From the NCBI GenBank assembly GCA_028290285.1, contig JAQGKD010000005.1, positions 45,743-109,742 on the forward strand: DNA of 64,000 nucleotides. The letters run 5' to 3'. Positions 53,297-62,396 of the stretch are shown one piece after another. Numbering within the stretch: the stretch's first letter is position 1; each line of letters begins with the position of its first letter. Source of the DNA: Hyphomicrobiales bacterium (GTDB taxonomy: Bacteria > Pseudomonadota > Alphaproteobacteria > Rhizobiales > Beijerinckiaceae). The notes beneath the pieces were generated by a model. The model was not told the DNA's origin, did no database searches, and saw only the letters and a list, made by a program, of their open reading frames with translations. The position numbers and the translations under genes are program-made.

Positions 53297-53815
53297 ATGA
53301 TTGTCATGTCCGCAGGCCCTCGCAAGAAATCGGGCCTCCTTCTCGGCCTGGCCCTCTTTTCGGGCCTGTCGCTTTTGGCGGCAACTCCTTTGGTGTCTGG
53401 ACCTGCGCGCGCGCAAGCCGCGCCGGCCGCGACGGAAAGCACGCTCGAACCTCTCGACGTTGTTTCGGCCAATGGCACTCATCGCCTCTCCGTGGAGGTC
53501 ATGCGCGATGATGCGCAGCGCGCACGGGGCCTGATGTTCCGCCGCTTCCTTCCGGCAGATCGCGGCATGCTCTTCGACTTCAAGCGCGAAGAGCCGGTCT
53601 CTATGTGGATGAAGAACACCTACCTGCCGCTCGACATGCTCTTCGTCGACCGCACGGGACGCGTGATCTCCGTCGCCGAGAACACGGAGCCCATGTCGGA
53701 GCGCATCATCCCGTCTGGCGGCCCGGTCCTCGCTGTGCTCGAAGTGAATGCGGGAACGGCCCAAAGGCTCGGCATCAAAGCCGGTGACCGTCTGCGCCAC
53801 CCGATGTTTCACTAG
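53297..53815 (+). CDS. DUF192 family secreted protein
   Basis: 172 residues from the ATG at 53297 (or 53306); the frame is open from 53225. A signal segment (GLLLGLALFSGLSLLAATPLVSGPARAQ) is followed by DUF192 with MRDDAQRARGLMFRRFL, MLFDFKREEPVSMWMKNTYLPLDMLFVD and TEPMSERIIPSGG. Function unknown; widely conserved in proteobacteria. It often lies beside cold-shock-protein genes in alphaproteobacteria, as here. Confidence 0.88.
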   Translation: MIVMSAGPRKKSGLLLGLALFSGLSLLAATPLVSGPARAQAAPAATESTLEPLDVVSANGTHRLSVEVMRDDAQRARGLMFRRFLPADRGMLFDFKREEPVSMWMKNTYLPLDMLFVDRTGRVISVAENTEPMSERIIPSGGPVLAVLEVNAGTAQRLGIKAGDRLRHPMFH

Positions 53816-53833
53816 ACGCGCAGGAGACGGGCG

Positions 53834-54337
53834 ATGCGCAACAGACTGCTTGGTGGATGCGCGCTCGTCGCGTCGGTCGTGTCGGCTGGGTCGTGCGCGG
53901 GCTCTGAGCAGCCATGGTCGCTCTCGATCGTTAAGCCGGGCCGTCCCGGCGTGCTCGACACCTGTGCAATCCTTAAGACGACGCTACTTGCATCGTCCTT
54001 CGCCGCGAATGAGACGCCGCTGCGCCTCACGCAGGGCCTGACGATTCGTTGGCAGGGGGGAGACCTCGTGCAGGCGCCCATATCCCGGTCGCAGGACACC
54101 TGGAACACGCTCGACGCCTGTTTCGTGCTCACTGTCGGCGACAAGGTCGTTGCCGCCGGAGCTGTGGTCCCGGCTGCGTCCGCGCGGCTTCTGCGCTTCG
54201 ATACGCTTGTCCTGCGCAAGAAGGATCCCCTGGAGTTCGATCTGGTGCCAGCCTTCCCAGCGCAGATCCAGCAGCCGGTGCCTCCGCTCTGGACGGCGGC
54301 CCTCACTCCAATCAGCCGGGTCCGCGCCACGCCCTGA
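53834..54337 (+). CDS. secreted protein of unknown function
   Basis: 167 residues. The N-terminus (MRNRLLGGCALVASVVSAGSCAGSEQP) is a signal peptide and could be a lipoprotein signal (SAGSC) though the lipobox is poor. The mature part has cysteines in LDTCAIL and LDACFVLT and a beta-rich pattern. GACGGGCG-type spacing upstream is weak, but the frame follows DUF192 by 18 bases. No domain recognised. Confidence 0.65.
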   Translation: MRNRLLGGCALVASVVSAGSCAGSEQPWSLSIVKPGRPGVLDTCAILKTTLLASSFAANETPLRLTQGLTIRWQGGDLVQAPISRSQDTWNTLDACFVLTVGDKVVAAGAVVPAASARLLRFDTLVLRKKDPLEFDLVPAFPAQIQQPVPPLWTAALTPISRVRATP

Positions 54338-54430
54338 AGCCGCGTCCAGCGCCAATGGAACCCCGGTGCCTTGGCAATGGTTGAGGTGCGAATGGTTCCA
54401 CGTGGGAATCGGCGTTCAGGGAGTGAAACA

Positions 54431-55012
54431 ATGCGGAAGCTTATATTCGCGGGTGCAACAGCGCTGATGGCGTTCGGCGGTTTGGCCGTCTCCAGCGGAG
54501 CGCAGGCAGCCCCGTTGAGCATCGATCCGATGAGTGATGCGGTGCAGTCCCTCAACCTCACGCAGGACGCTCAGTATTTTTACGGCGGCCGACGCTACTG
54601 TTTCTATCCGAATGGCTGGCGTGGTCCCGGTTTCTACTGGTGCGGTTATGCCTGGCGTCGCGGTTATGGCTGGGGCGGTGGACAGGGCTGGCGGGGCTGG
54701 GGTGGCGGCGGAGGTGGTCGCGTCTATGAGCAGCGCCGTCCGCGTCAGTACGAGTACCAGCAGCGCCCGCAGCGTCAGTTTGAGCAGCGTCAGTTTCAGC
54801 AGCGCGGTGAGCAGCGCCAGTACCAGCAGCGCGGTGAGCAGCGGCAGTACCAGCAGCGCGGCGAGCAACGTGGCGGTGGTGCTCCGATGATGCGCCAGCA
54901 ACAGCAACGCGGAGCTGCCCCCACTGGCGGTGGCGGCGGCGAGTTCGGTAATGGCGCCCGTGGCGATGGCGGCATGCGCGGTGGCGAGCAGACGCAGGGC
55001 ATCACGCACTGA
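54431..55012 (+). CDS. secreted Gly/Gln/Arg-rich repeat protein
   Basis: 193 residues from ATG at 54431; the frame is open from 54371. Signal peptide (LIFAGATALMAFGGLAVSSGAQA) and a short conserved segment (YFYGGRRYCFYPNGWRGPGFYWCGYAWRRG) with two cysteines as in small rhizobial surface proteins. The rest is low complexity: Gly/Trp-rich, then three exact nine-residue repeats of the form Q(F/Y)QQRGEQR, then Gly-rich. Probably unfolded, RNA-, polyanion- or surface-binding; function unknown. Ends 28 bases before a strong terminator. Confidence 0.75.
   Translation: MRKLIFAGATALMAFGGLAVSSGAQAAPLSIDPMSDAVQSLNLTQDAQYFYGGRRYCFYPNGWRGPGFYWCGYAWRRGYGWGGGQGWRGWGGGGGGRVYEQRRPRQYEYQQRPQRQFEQRQFQQRGEQRQYQQRGEQRQYQQRGEQRGGGAPMMRQQQQRGAAPTGGGGGEFGNGARGDGGMRGGEQTQGITH
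54791..54871 (+). repeat. three 27-base tandem coding repeats
   Basis: Units 54791-54817, 54818-54844 and 54845-54871 differ at only a few positions and encode QFQQRGEQR, QYQQRGEQR and QYQQRGEQR. Copy number could vary among strains without breaking the frame. Confidence 0.85.
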
Positions 55013-55040
55013 TCTGCCGATTTCATGAAACGATCTATGG

Positions 55041-55068
55041 CCCCCGGTGCGAACCGGGGGTTTTTTTT
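55041..55068 (+). terminator. Rho-independent terminator
   Basis: Perfect stem CCCCCGGT (55041-55048) with ACCGGGGG (55053-55060), loop GCGA, followed by eight T (55061-55068). It ends the transcript of the repeat protein and separates it from the convergent pilus genes. Confidence 0.95.
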
Positions 55069-55079
55069 CATACCGAAAT

Positions 55080-55568
55080 TCAGCGTTGCCGGGGTGCTGC
55101 GAGAGCCTTCAGGTTGACCTGCACGGCGGCATTGTCGGGCGCGAGCGCGCGAGCGGCGGAAAGATCCGCCCGTGCCGCAGCCAGGTTACCGCGCAGGAAT
55201 TGCGAATAGCCGCGATTGTTGAGAAGCGCCACGCTTGTTCCAGACACGGCCTGCACCTGCGCATAGTCCCGATCCGCCAGATCGAAGCGCCGAAGCTCGT
55301 CGTGACAGGCTGCCAGACCGAGCCACGCTTCGCCATTCTGGGGGGCTAGCTCGACAGCGCGCTTGAACGCGGCTTCCGCGAGTCCGAAATTGCCGGCGCG
55401 GAATTGCTCCTTGCCGCCCGAGATCTCGACGACGCCGGGCGGTTCGGACGCGAGTGACAAGGCGGTGTCAGCTCCCAGCGACTGGCATCCCGCCAATGGC
55501 AGGACGATCGTGAGAAGGGCCATAGCGGCGCAACGTTGCACGAACATCATCTTCAAATCTTTGTTCAT
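55080..55568 (-). CDS. TPR lipoprotein, TadD-like pilus assembly protein
   Basis: 162 residues. Lipoprotein signal (ALLTIVLPLAGC, Cys about 28) then tetratricopeptide repeats (QFRAGNFGLAEAAFKRAVELAPQNGEAWLGLAACHDEL; NNRGYSQFLRGNLAAARADLSAARALAPDNA). TadD proteins help assemble the outer-membrane secretin of Flp pili. It overlaps the preceding small lipoprotein gene by one base (TGATG) and lies downstream of cpaC. Confidence 0.85.
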   Translation of the reverse strand: MNKDLKMMFVQRCAAMALLTIVLPLAGCQSLGADTALSLASEPPGVVEISGGKEQFRAGNFGLAEAAFKRAVELAPQNGEAWLGLAACHDELRRFDLADRDYAQVQAVSGTSVALLNNRGYSQFLRGNLAAARADLSAARALAPDNAAVQVNLKALAAPRQR

Positions 55569-55834
55569 CAGGGCGTGGCCGCGGGTGCGAGCTTTTCGGT
55601 CCCGCGGTAACGCTGCATGATTTGCAGGGATCTCTCGCCATCGAGGTTTTGCGTGCGTGCAAAGGCTGTGCGCGGCCAGGGTGTGATCGTCTGGATCGCG
55701 GCATTGGCTGCCAGCGAATTGCCGGCGGAGGGTGAGATCGTGTCACGCCGGTCGAAAGTGTCAGCGCAACCGGAGATCAGCAGGAGCAGCGGGAACGCGC
55801 CAAGCACCCGCGCGACGTCAGTACGCACGCGCAT
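55568..55834 (-). CDS. small lipoprotein, CpaD-like pilus protein
   Basis: 88 residues with a lipoprotein signal (GAFPLLLLISGCAD). The segment DRRDTISPSAGNSLAANAAIQTITPWPR resembles the C-terminal part of CpaD, an Flp-pilus outer-membrane component, and rhizobial CpaC-linked short lipoproteins share this pattern; the larger CpaD domain is absent. It overlaps cpaC by 17 bases and tadD-like by 1. Confidence 0.72.
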   Translation of the reverse strand: MRVRTDVARVLGAFPLLLLISGCADTFDRRDTISPSAGNSLAANAAIQTITPWPRTAFARTQNLDGERSLQIMQRYRGTEKLAPAATP

Positions 55835-57293
55835 GGCCGCCTCCTTCGGTGATGTCGAGAATATGCCCGCCAGCTGAGGGGTTCGCCGCCACGCGCGAGG
55901 GCGTGGCGATGCGAGGGGTATCCTGCTTTCCCATCAGGAAGCGGTCGACATCGTTGGCAGGGAGATTGTCCTCGAGAGGCGACCGCAGCTTCTGGCCAGG
56001 CACGGCTGGCTGCACGAGACGCGGCGTGACGATCATCGCCAGTTCGGTTTCTTTCTTCTCGAACGACGCACTGCGAAACAGCGCGCCCAGGACAGGCACG
56101 TCGCCGAGCCAGGGCAATTGCTTGATGTTCTCGCCCGAGGTGGATTGCAGGAGCCCGGCGATCGCAAAGCTCTGTCCGTCGCGCAACTCGACCTGCGTGC
56201 TTGCGCGCCGAACGATGAGACTGGGCACGTTCACCGTTCCCGTGCTCACGGTATTGGTGTTGTCGAGCTGGCTGACTTCCGGCTCGATCTTCAGGTTGAT
56301 GACACCGTTGGCCAGCACGATGGGCAGGAAGGTGACGCTGACGCCGAACTTCTTGAACGCCACCGTCACGCGCCCCGCGTCGGCCTGCACGGGAAACGGG
56401 AATTCGCCGCCCGCCAGGAAGCTTGCGCTCTGGCCGGACATGGCGACGAGATTGGGCTCGGCGAGACGGCGCGCGAGTCCTTTTTGCTCGAGCGCCTGCA
56501 CGAGAACATCTGCGGTCGTACCGCCGGCGAGGATGCGTCCGAGGACAGCGCCGAAGGGCAGGGCGCTGGCGGCCGATCCCCCGAGGCCCGTGGTCGCGCT
56601 CAGGCGATTGCCGGCGACATCCCACTGGATCCCAAGGTCGCGGCCCGCATTGCGGGACACTTCGATGAAGCGCACCTCCAGCATCACCTGCTGCGGCTGC
56701 GAAACCGTCAGCGAATTGACGACCTCTGTCCCGAACTGCTTGGCCAGCTCCACTGCCTTGTCGAGCGTGACGGAATCGGTGACAGAGCCCGACAGGATGA
56801 TGCGGCCGTTGATGGATGCCGCCTCGATACGTGAGTTGGGAATGCGCCGCCGCAGCTCCGCCTGGAGGCGCTTTGTATTATAGGAGACCTCCACCTCGAT
56901 CGTGCCGACGAGCACTTTCGTCGCGCTGTATGCCGAGATCGTGGTTGTGCCGAGCTTGCGGCCATGGATGTAGAAGGACTGGTCGGTGAGCGGCATGACG
57001 TCTGCGATATCGGGATCGCCAACAACGAGATCGATATAGGACGTAGTCGTTCGAAACGTCTCTGTTGCGCCGATGGCAACCGTCAGGCCCTGCGAAGCTT
57101 CTGGGGAAAGACGCACGATCTGCGTTCGCGCGGCAGCCTGCACCGCCCCGCTTGTCGCCAGCGGAAACAGCACCGCGGCGACGGCGATCAGGACCGACAG
57201 GCATGCGGCGTCAAGGTATGCGCGAGCCGCCTGGGTCGACGTCAGCGCATGTGCCTGTGAATATCGAGAAGCGTTTATCTTGAGGAAGCGCAT
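55818..57293 (-). CDS. cpaC: Flp pilus secretin CpaC/RcpA
   Basis: 491 residues. Forms the outer-membrane pore for Flp pili. N-terminal signal/anchor (CLSVLIAVAAVLFPLATSG), RcpA N-terminal domain (VVGDPDIADVMPLTDQSFYIHGRKLGTTTISAY), a BON-like domain (LQAELRRRIPNSRIEAASINGRIILSGSVTD) and the secretin domain (PQQVMLEVRFIEVSRNAGRDLGIQWD ... WLGDVPVLGALFRS). A C-terminal extension of about 60 residues lies beyond the secretin. Cotranscribed with the two downstream lipoprotein genes. Confidence 0.93.
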   Translation of the reverse strand: MRFLKINASRYSQAHALTSTQAARAYLDAACLSVLIAVAAVLFPLATSGAVQAAARTQIVRLSPEASQGLTVAIGATETFRTTTSYIDLVVGDPDIADVMPLTDQSFYIHGRKLGTTTISAYSATKVLVGTIEVEVSYNTKRLQAELRRRIPNSRIEAASINGRIILSGSVTDSVTLDKAVELAKQFGTEVVNSLTVSQPQQVMLEVRFIEVSRNAGRDLGIQWDVAGNRLSATTGLGGSAASALPFGAVLGRILAGGTTADVLVQALEQKGLARRLAEPNLVAMSGQSASFLAGGEFPFPVQADAGRVTVAFKKFGVSVTFLPIVLANGVINLKIEPEVSQLDNTNTVSTGTVNVPSLIVRRASTQVELRDGQSFAIAGLLQSTSGENIKQLPWLGDVPVLGALFRSASFEKKETELAMIVTPRLVQPAVPGQKLRSPLEDNLPANDVDRFLMGKQDTPRIATPSRVAANPSAGGHILDITEGGGHARAY

Positions 57294-57532
57294 CTGCGTC
57301 CGAACCCCGAATTCTTTTTTGTTTGCAAACGTACACTGGGTCCTTGATGCGGTCAGATCAGTAAACGTGCTTGGTAAACGCGCGTTAATCGATGCGCATG
57401 ATGAACATTTAGAATGATCGATGGATCGAATTTGAGAGAAGATTTCACTTCAAATGCAGGGGATTGTCTTGAGCCTTGCTCCATGCCTCTGCGTTAATCT
57501 GCGGTGATGACGATCATCGTGGAACGCGTGCC

Positions 57533-58186
57533 ATGCTCCTGAGACGTTCGCATCGGCTGAGATTTGACCACCGTGCGCGGCTGCTTTTCGGCGCGCTCTG
57601 GATTGCGCCCGTGGTGGTCCCAATGGCGCTTGCCGTTGCCTCCAGCTGGGTGCCGCATCGATTTGTTGCGTCTGTTCCGCTTCATGCGACTGCGACATCG
57701 AACCCAAACGAGGATGTGGCGCGTGCGCGGCTGCGCGTCGCCATGGTAGCCGGAACGTCGCATCTGATTCCGGGCTCCGCGGGTATTCTCGTGGCCCGTC
57801 TCGCGGGAGGTCCGATCGAGAAGAAGCGTTCGGGGGGACAGGGCCGCCGTCATCCGGTCGGCATGCAGGTCTTTCGCAACGTCGAAGTGGCCGAAAATCT
57901 TCGTCTCAATTCCAACGGCATGATCGTACAGCTCGCGGGCGTAATGCCTGTCGCGACTGATGCGACCTGCCGCAGACTCGATGGTGTGACCGAACCCTGC
58001 AGCACACGCGCAATAAGCAGGCTGGAAATTCTCACGCGAGGACGGGCCGTGACCTGCGATATTCGTGACGATCAGGTACGCGAAGAGCAGGCTGACGACG
58101 CGGTCCTGGGCGTCTGCCGTGCGGGCAAGATCGATATTGCCGAGGATCTCGTGCGCAACGGACTCGCGCGGCGCATCGGGACCTGA
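57533..58186 (+). CDS. thermonuclease-like (SNase fold) membrane/secreted protein
   Basis: 217 residues from ATG at 57533. A basic N-terminus and hydrophobic segment (LLFGALWIAPVVVPMALAVASS) precede a linker and a C-terminal SNase-like domain (IVQLAGVMPVATDATCRRLDG, GRAVTCDI, VLGVCRAGKIDIAEDLVRNGLARRIGT). The Arg/Glu/Asp active-site set of staphylococcal nuclease is not fully seen, so activity is uncertain. It runs opposite to, and splits, the pilus genes cpaB and cpaC. Confidence 0.72.
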   Translation: MLLRRSHRLRFDHRARLLFGALWIAPVVVPMALAVASSWVPHRFVASVPLHATATSNPNEDVARARLRVAMVAGTSHLIPGSAGILVARLAGGPIEKKRSGGQGRRHPVGMQVFRNVEVAENLRLNSNGMIVQLAGVMPVATDATCRRLDGVTEPCSTRAISRLEILTRGRAVTCDIRDDQVREEQADDAVLGVCRAGKIDIAEDLVRNGLARRIGT

Positions 58187-58207
58187 AATAAAGTGCAGCG
58201 CTGAAAT

Positions 58208-59248
58208 TCAGCGCTGCACATCCAGAACAGAATATTCCTGCCGGGCGCCTTTACGGGTCACACCCACTGTAATCAGGCTGGGGCGCGTCGAGACTGTCTG
58301 GGCCATGACCTTGCGCGGGGGTGCGGGTCCATCCGCTGTGTCAGCCATGCTGCGCAGTGCGAGCGACAATTGCCCCGAACGTTGCGCGAGGACGAGACTT
58401 TCGGCCTGCTCGGGATCCACCTCGAGCGTTGCATTCGAGCCTGCAACGACGCGCTCGCCATTGTGCTCCTGCATATTCTGGCCGATGGCCAGCACGCGGA
58501 TATTCGTAAGAAGGGTCTCGCTCTCGAAACGCTGCTCGCCGACGTTTCGTCCGGGATCTGCTTTGGACAGTGTGCGAATAACGTCGACGCGATCGTTGGG
58601 CAGGATGAATCCGCCTGCTGTATTTCCGCCCTGCATGTCGATGTTGATCGCAAGGGCGCGATACCCCGAGGGAAGCATGGCTGCGAGAATGCTGGCTCCC
58701 TTCGCGCGCACGATCTTTTCAGCGCGCATGGGTTCGCCCTCGATAAAACCAGATCGCACGAGCGAGCCGGCGAAATCTTCGCGCGCCGTAGGCATCGCAC
58801 TTTTGCGGATGGTGAGGTCGCCGACGAGTTTACGCGGCCATGCTTCCCAGACGAGGTCTGACGGCGTCAACACCTTGCCGAGCGGCAAGTTCGCAGCCGC
58901 GACGAGGACGTCGTCCGTTTCCTGCCGCACGACGATCGGGGTGACCGAAATCGGCGGAGGCATCACCACGGGTGAGCTACTGGCGAACTTCGCGGCCGCG
59001 AGGCCCGACCCGAGGGCAGTCATCAGGATCAGGAAGCGGACCACCCGGACGCGCGGAAAGCTGAGACGGCGAGGAGGCTTTCCATTCGCCCCGACTCGTA
59101 GGCCTCTGGGGGATTGCCTGCGGTCTTGAGAGTTCGCGCGACGGTCCGCCTGTGGTGCTGTTTGTTCGATATCCGTGACTGTCATGGCGAAGGCGACACC
59201 TGTACTGGTCCTGGAACGGCCCCTCGCACGCGAAGGTTGTATTTCCAT
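58208..59248 (-). CDS. cpaB: Flp pilus assembly protein CpaB/RcpC
   Basis: 346 residues. A polar N-terminus of about 65 residues, one membrane segment (VRFLILMTALGSGLAAAKFA) then a SAF domain (TDDVLVAAANLPLGKVLTPSDLVWEAWP) and the RcpC domain (YRALAINIDMQGGNTAGGFILPNDRVDVIRT, NIRVLAIGQN, ATLEVDPEQAESLVLAQRSGQLSLALR). Typical CpaB proteins are 260-290 residues; an alternative start at ATG 59185 removes 21 residues. Periplasmic part of the Flp pilus machine. Confidence 0.9.
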   Translation of the reverse strand: MEIQPSRARGRSRTSTGVAFAMTVTDIEQTAPQADRRANSQDRRQSPRGLRVGANGKPPRRLSFPRVRVVRFLILMTALGSGLAAAKFASSSPVVMPPPISVTPIVVRQETDDVLVAAANLPLGKVLTPSDLVWEAWPRKLVGDLTIRKSAMPTAREDFAGSLVRSGFIEGEPMRAEKIVRAKGASILAAMLPSGYRALAINIDMQGGNTAGGFILPNDRVDVIRTLSKADPGRNVGEQRFESETLLTNIRVLAIGQNMQEHNGERVVAGSNATLEVDPEQAESLVLAQRSGQLSLALRSMADTADGPAPPRKVMAQTVSTRPSLITVGVTRKGARQEYSVLDVQR

Positions 59249-59418
59249 CGTTTAGCAGGGCTAACCTTGCGGGCGCGTGAAAGGCTTGCCTATAATTTTA
59301 GATAAGCCGGGTTCAAATCGGCTGCGAAGACTTTTTTCCCCGATCCAGGCATTTTTATACAATCTCCTCACAATCCAGCAGCTTGCAGGGCATACCTTCT
59401 TCAAATGAAGGGGGCCTC

Positions 59419-61107
59419 GTGCTTTATAGATTTCTCAGATGCTCTCTCGCCCGCGCCGCGGGATTTCGCGACAATTCGCGCGGGAATGTCGCCGTGATCT
59501 TTGGCGTGGCGTTTTTGCCCGTGCTGGTCATCTCGGGCGCGGCGGTCGATCTCGCGCGCCTCAGTGAAAAGCGCAGCGATCTGCAGCAAGCAGTCGATCT
59601 GATCACATTGTCACTCGCCAAGGACGTTGCCGCGGGCAGCGGTCAGAATGCCGCATACCTGGCCGCGCGCCGATACCTTGCCGCCATCAACCGCGATCCC
59701 GAAGCGCGCATCCTCGAAACCTCGCCCACGATCAATACGACCACGGGCGAAGTCTGCGTCACGGCGGCGACGACGGTTCCGACCGTCTTCATGACGCTGG
59801 CCCACATCACGACAATGCCAACATCTGCCTCGGGCTGCGCGGCGCTGGCGCAAGGGACGTATGAAGTCGCACTCGTGCTCGACACGACGGGATCCATGGC
59901 GCTCCAGGCGACCGGCGGCGCCAAGATCGACGCTCTGAAGGCGGCGGCGACGAATTTCGTCAATTACATGTTCAACTCACCCTCGCTAGGGCCGCGCACG
60001 AAAATGGCGCTGGTGCCCTTCGCCTCCAGCGTGAAACTGGATCCCGCGACCTACGCGACGGCATCCTTCGTGGACGGGCAGGGCGCATCTTCCTGGACAT
60101 GGCGCAGCCCTGCGTTCGTGGCCGACACGTCGGTAGCTGCAACGCGCTTCGCGCTGTTCGGGAAACTCGCCGGCATCAACTCCGCCTGGAACTGGGCAGG
60201 CTGCTTTGAATCCCTGCCTTATCCGCGCAATGTGCGCGACGTCGCGCCCGATCCGAGCGATCCGGAAACCTTGTTCGTGCCCATGCTGGCGCCCGACGAG
60301 CCCGATGGCAGCTATACCACGTCGTATTACGACAGCCGCGGCCGCCTCAGGACCGTTTCGGTGACCGATCCCTATCAATATTCGAACGACTATCTCGACG
60401 ATCAGGGCCAATGCACGATGGCGCAACCGACTGGTTCGACCGCTACCGACGAACTCACCAAGCAATCGCGCCTGTGCAAATACCGCAATGGCACGCGCAC
60501 CAACTCGAATTCGTCGCTGGGCCCCAACAGCCTCTGCGTTTCGCAGCCGCTGATCCGCATGCAAAGCTCGGGCGGCAGCCTCATCACGCGGATCAATTCT
60601 CTCGCCGCCAACGGCTGGACCGACATTCACGAAGGCTTCATGTGGGGCTGGCGCAGCATTTCGCCGTCAGGCCCGTTCGCCGATGGCAGGGCTTATGACA
60701 CACCCAACAATGCGAAGGTCATCGTGTTGATGACGGACGGACAAAACACCTGGAATGCGCTCTCCAATCCCATCAACGGATCGAATTATTCGGCCTACGG
60801 CTATTATAGCAACGCCAACGGCCACCTGCCGCCGGGCAACCAGAATGTCACCGACGAGACGAAGTCCCGCGCGGCCATGGATGCCCTGACTCTGGAAGCC
60901 TGCGCCAACGCGCGCGCCTCCGGCGTCACGATCTACACGATCGGCTTTTCCGGCACCTACGATCCGATCGACCAGCAGGGGAAGGACCTTTTGTCCGCCT
61001 GTTCAGGAAATCCTGCCCAGACCTTCTTCACGAACAGTTCGACCGGCCTCCAAAGTGCCTTCAGCCAGATCGGCGACCAGATCGGTAAACTGCGCCTGAC
61101 GCAGTAA
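59419..61107 (+). CDS. TadE/TadG-like pilus protein with von Willebrand A domain
   Basis: 562 residues from a GTG start at 59419, chosen because GAAGGGGG lies 5-12 bases upstream; a TTG at 59383 is also in frame. TadG-type N-terminus (FRDNSRGNVAVIFGVAFLPVLVISGAAVDLARLSEKRSDLQQAVD) with a membrane anchor, then a VWA domain with the metal-site motif DTTGSM, and VIVLMTDGQNTW near the C-terminus. A large insert of Cys- and Asn-rich sequence sits inside the VWA domain. Surface or periplasmic pilus component, divergent from cpaB. Confidence 0.88.
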   Translation: MLYRFLRCSLARAAGFRDNSRGNVAVIFGVAFLPVLVISGAAVDLARLSEKRSDLQQAVDLITLSLAKDVAAGSGQNAAYLAARRYLAAINRDPEARILETSPTINTTTGEVCVTAATTVPTVFMTLAHITTMPTSASGCAALAQGTYEVALVLDTTGSMALQATGGAKIDALKAAATNFVNYMFNSPSLGPRTKMALVPFASSVKLDPATYATASFVDGQGASSWTWRSPAFVADTSVAATRFALFGKLAGINSAWNWAGCFESLPYPRNVRDVAPDPSDPETLFVPMLAPDEPDGSYTTSYYDSRGRLRTVSVTDPYQYSNDYLDDQGQCTMAQPTGSTATDELTKQSRLCKYRNGTRTNSNSSLGPNSLCVSQPLIRMQSSGGSLITRINSLAANGWTDIHEGFMWGWRSISPSGPFADGRAYDTPNNAKVIVLMTDGQNTWNALSNPINGSNYSAYGYYSNANGHLPPGNQNVTDETKSRAAMDALTLEACANARASGVTIYTIGFSGTYDPIDQQGKDLLSACSGNPAQTFFTNSSTGLQSAFSQIGDQIGKLRLTQ

Positions 61108-61212
61108 TCGGGCCGGTGGAAAGCTGATGAGGGATCTACATGGCGCGCTCTCCGTTAAAATGACGGCGGCTTCGCCGAGAGTCGGCGCCGCCTCCTGGCA
61201 GGAGCGACAGAC

Positions 61213-61527
61213 ATGACGAAGAGGCACCTTACCCTTGCCGTGGCAGTGGCGACACTCGCAATGGCTCTGGCCAGCGTGGATGCGCAGGCGCAGTCCCGTC
61301 CGCTTTCGACCCGCATGAGCTGTGCCGCCGCCGCTCGCCTCGTCGCAACGCGGGGCGCTCTCGTGCTGGGCACGGGACCGGACCTCTACGATCGCTATGT
61401 GGCAAGCCAGCGCTTCTGCCTGCCCGACGAGATCACGAAGCCCGCCTGGGTGCCCTCAGCCGACACGCGGCAATGTTTCGTCGGCTACACCTGCGAGCGC
61501 GTGGACGACGAGTTCTCGCCGCGGTGA
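61213..61527 (+). CDS. small secreted cysteine-containing protein
   Basis: 104 residues. Signal peptide (LTLAVAVATLAMALASVDAQAQ) followed by a mature part of about 78 residues with four cysteines (MSCAAA, QRFCLPDE, RQCFVGYTCERV), suggesting two disulphides. Start ATG has GGCAGGAGCG upstream. Similar small proteins occur across Hyphomicrobiales; function unknown. Confidence 0.78.
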   Translation: MTKRHLTLAVAVATLAMALASVDAQAQSRPLSTRMSCAAAARLVATRGALVLGTGPDLYDRYVASQRFCLPDEITKPAWVPSADTRQCFVGYTCERVDDEFSPR

Positions 61528-61746
61528 CGGACTGCTATGCTCCGGCCTTGACGCCCGCGGGCTGCGAGACTCTCTTTCCGATGCAGAAATTCCGAGATCC
61601 AGTGCTAGGTTTCGCGGATGCGCCGTGTGAACCTGCAGGTTGCTCGTCAGTGAGCTGAAGCGGGTTCCTGGCGTCCAAAGGGTTGCAACCTCATCCGAGC
61701 GTGCCTCTGCGGCCGCGCCGGTCAACAAACACAAGGGAGTAGAGTG

Positions 61747-62376
61747 ATGTCTCTTCATATTGGCGACACCGTGCCTGATTTCACGGTCGAGACGACCAAG
61801 GGGAAAATCTCGTTCCACGATTGGGCAGGGAATTCCTGGGTGTTCTTCTTCAGTCACCCCGCTGATTTCACGCCGGTCTGCACGACGGAAATGGGAAAGA
61901 CCGCCAAGCTGTCCCAGCAATTTGCAGCGCGCAACACCAAGGCACTTGGCCTTTCCACCGACACCGTCGCCGAGCACGTCAAGTGGATCGATGACATCAA
62001 CGACACGCAGCAGACGGATCTGCAGTTTCCGATCGTGGCCGACAAGGACCTCAAGATCGCGAAGCTCTACGACATGATTCACCCCAACCAGAGCGACACG
62101 CAGGCGGTGCGCTCGGTGTTCATCATCGATCCGAACAAGAAGCTCCGCCTGACGATGACCTATCCGATGAACGTCGGCCGGAACTTCGACGAGATCCTGC
62201 GCGTCATCGACGCCCTGCAACTCGCCGACAGGGAGCGTGTCGCAACCCCGGCGGACTGGCGTCCGGGCGAAAAGGTCATCATCCCGCTGTCCATCGCCGG
62301 AGAGGATGCCGTCAAGGCCTTTCCGCAGGGATGGGAAGCACCGAGGCCCTATCTCCGCATGACGCAGGTGAAGTGA
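61747..62376 (+). CDS. 1-Cys peroxiredoxin (Prx6/AhpC-TSA family)
   Basis: 209 residues from ATG at 61747 with GGGAG upstream (GTG 61744 also possible). The peroxidatic Cys45 is in HPADFTPVCTTE; the long C-terminal domain (ADWRPGEKVIIPLSIAGEDAVKAFPQGW) is that of the Prx6 subfamily. No resolving Cys is seen elsewhere in the protein, so an external thiol is needed. Reduces peroxides in the cytoplasm. Confidence 0.95.
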   Translation: MSLHIGDTVPDFTVETTKGKISFHDWAGNSWVFFFSHPADFTPVCTTEMGKTAKLSQQFAARNTKALGLSTDTVAEHVKWIDDINDTQQTDLQFPIVADKDLKIAKLYDMIHPNQSDTQAVRSVFIIDPNKKLRLTMTYPMNVGRNFDEILRVIDALQLADRERVATPADWRPGEKVIIPLSIAGEDAVKAFPQGWEAPRPYLRMTQVK

Positions 62377-62396
62377 GCTGGGTCTCTGAAAATCAT

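Noticed and set aside
54049..54384. short frames opposite or overlapping the 53834-54337 gene
   Set aside because: Arg/Ala/Gly-rich chance frames; the chosen frame has a signal peptide.
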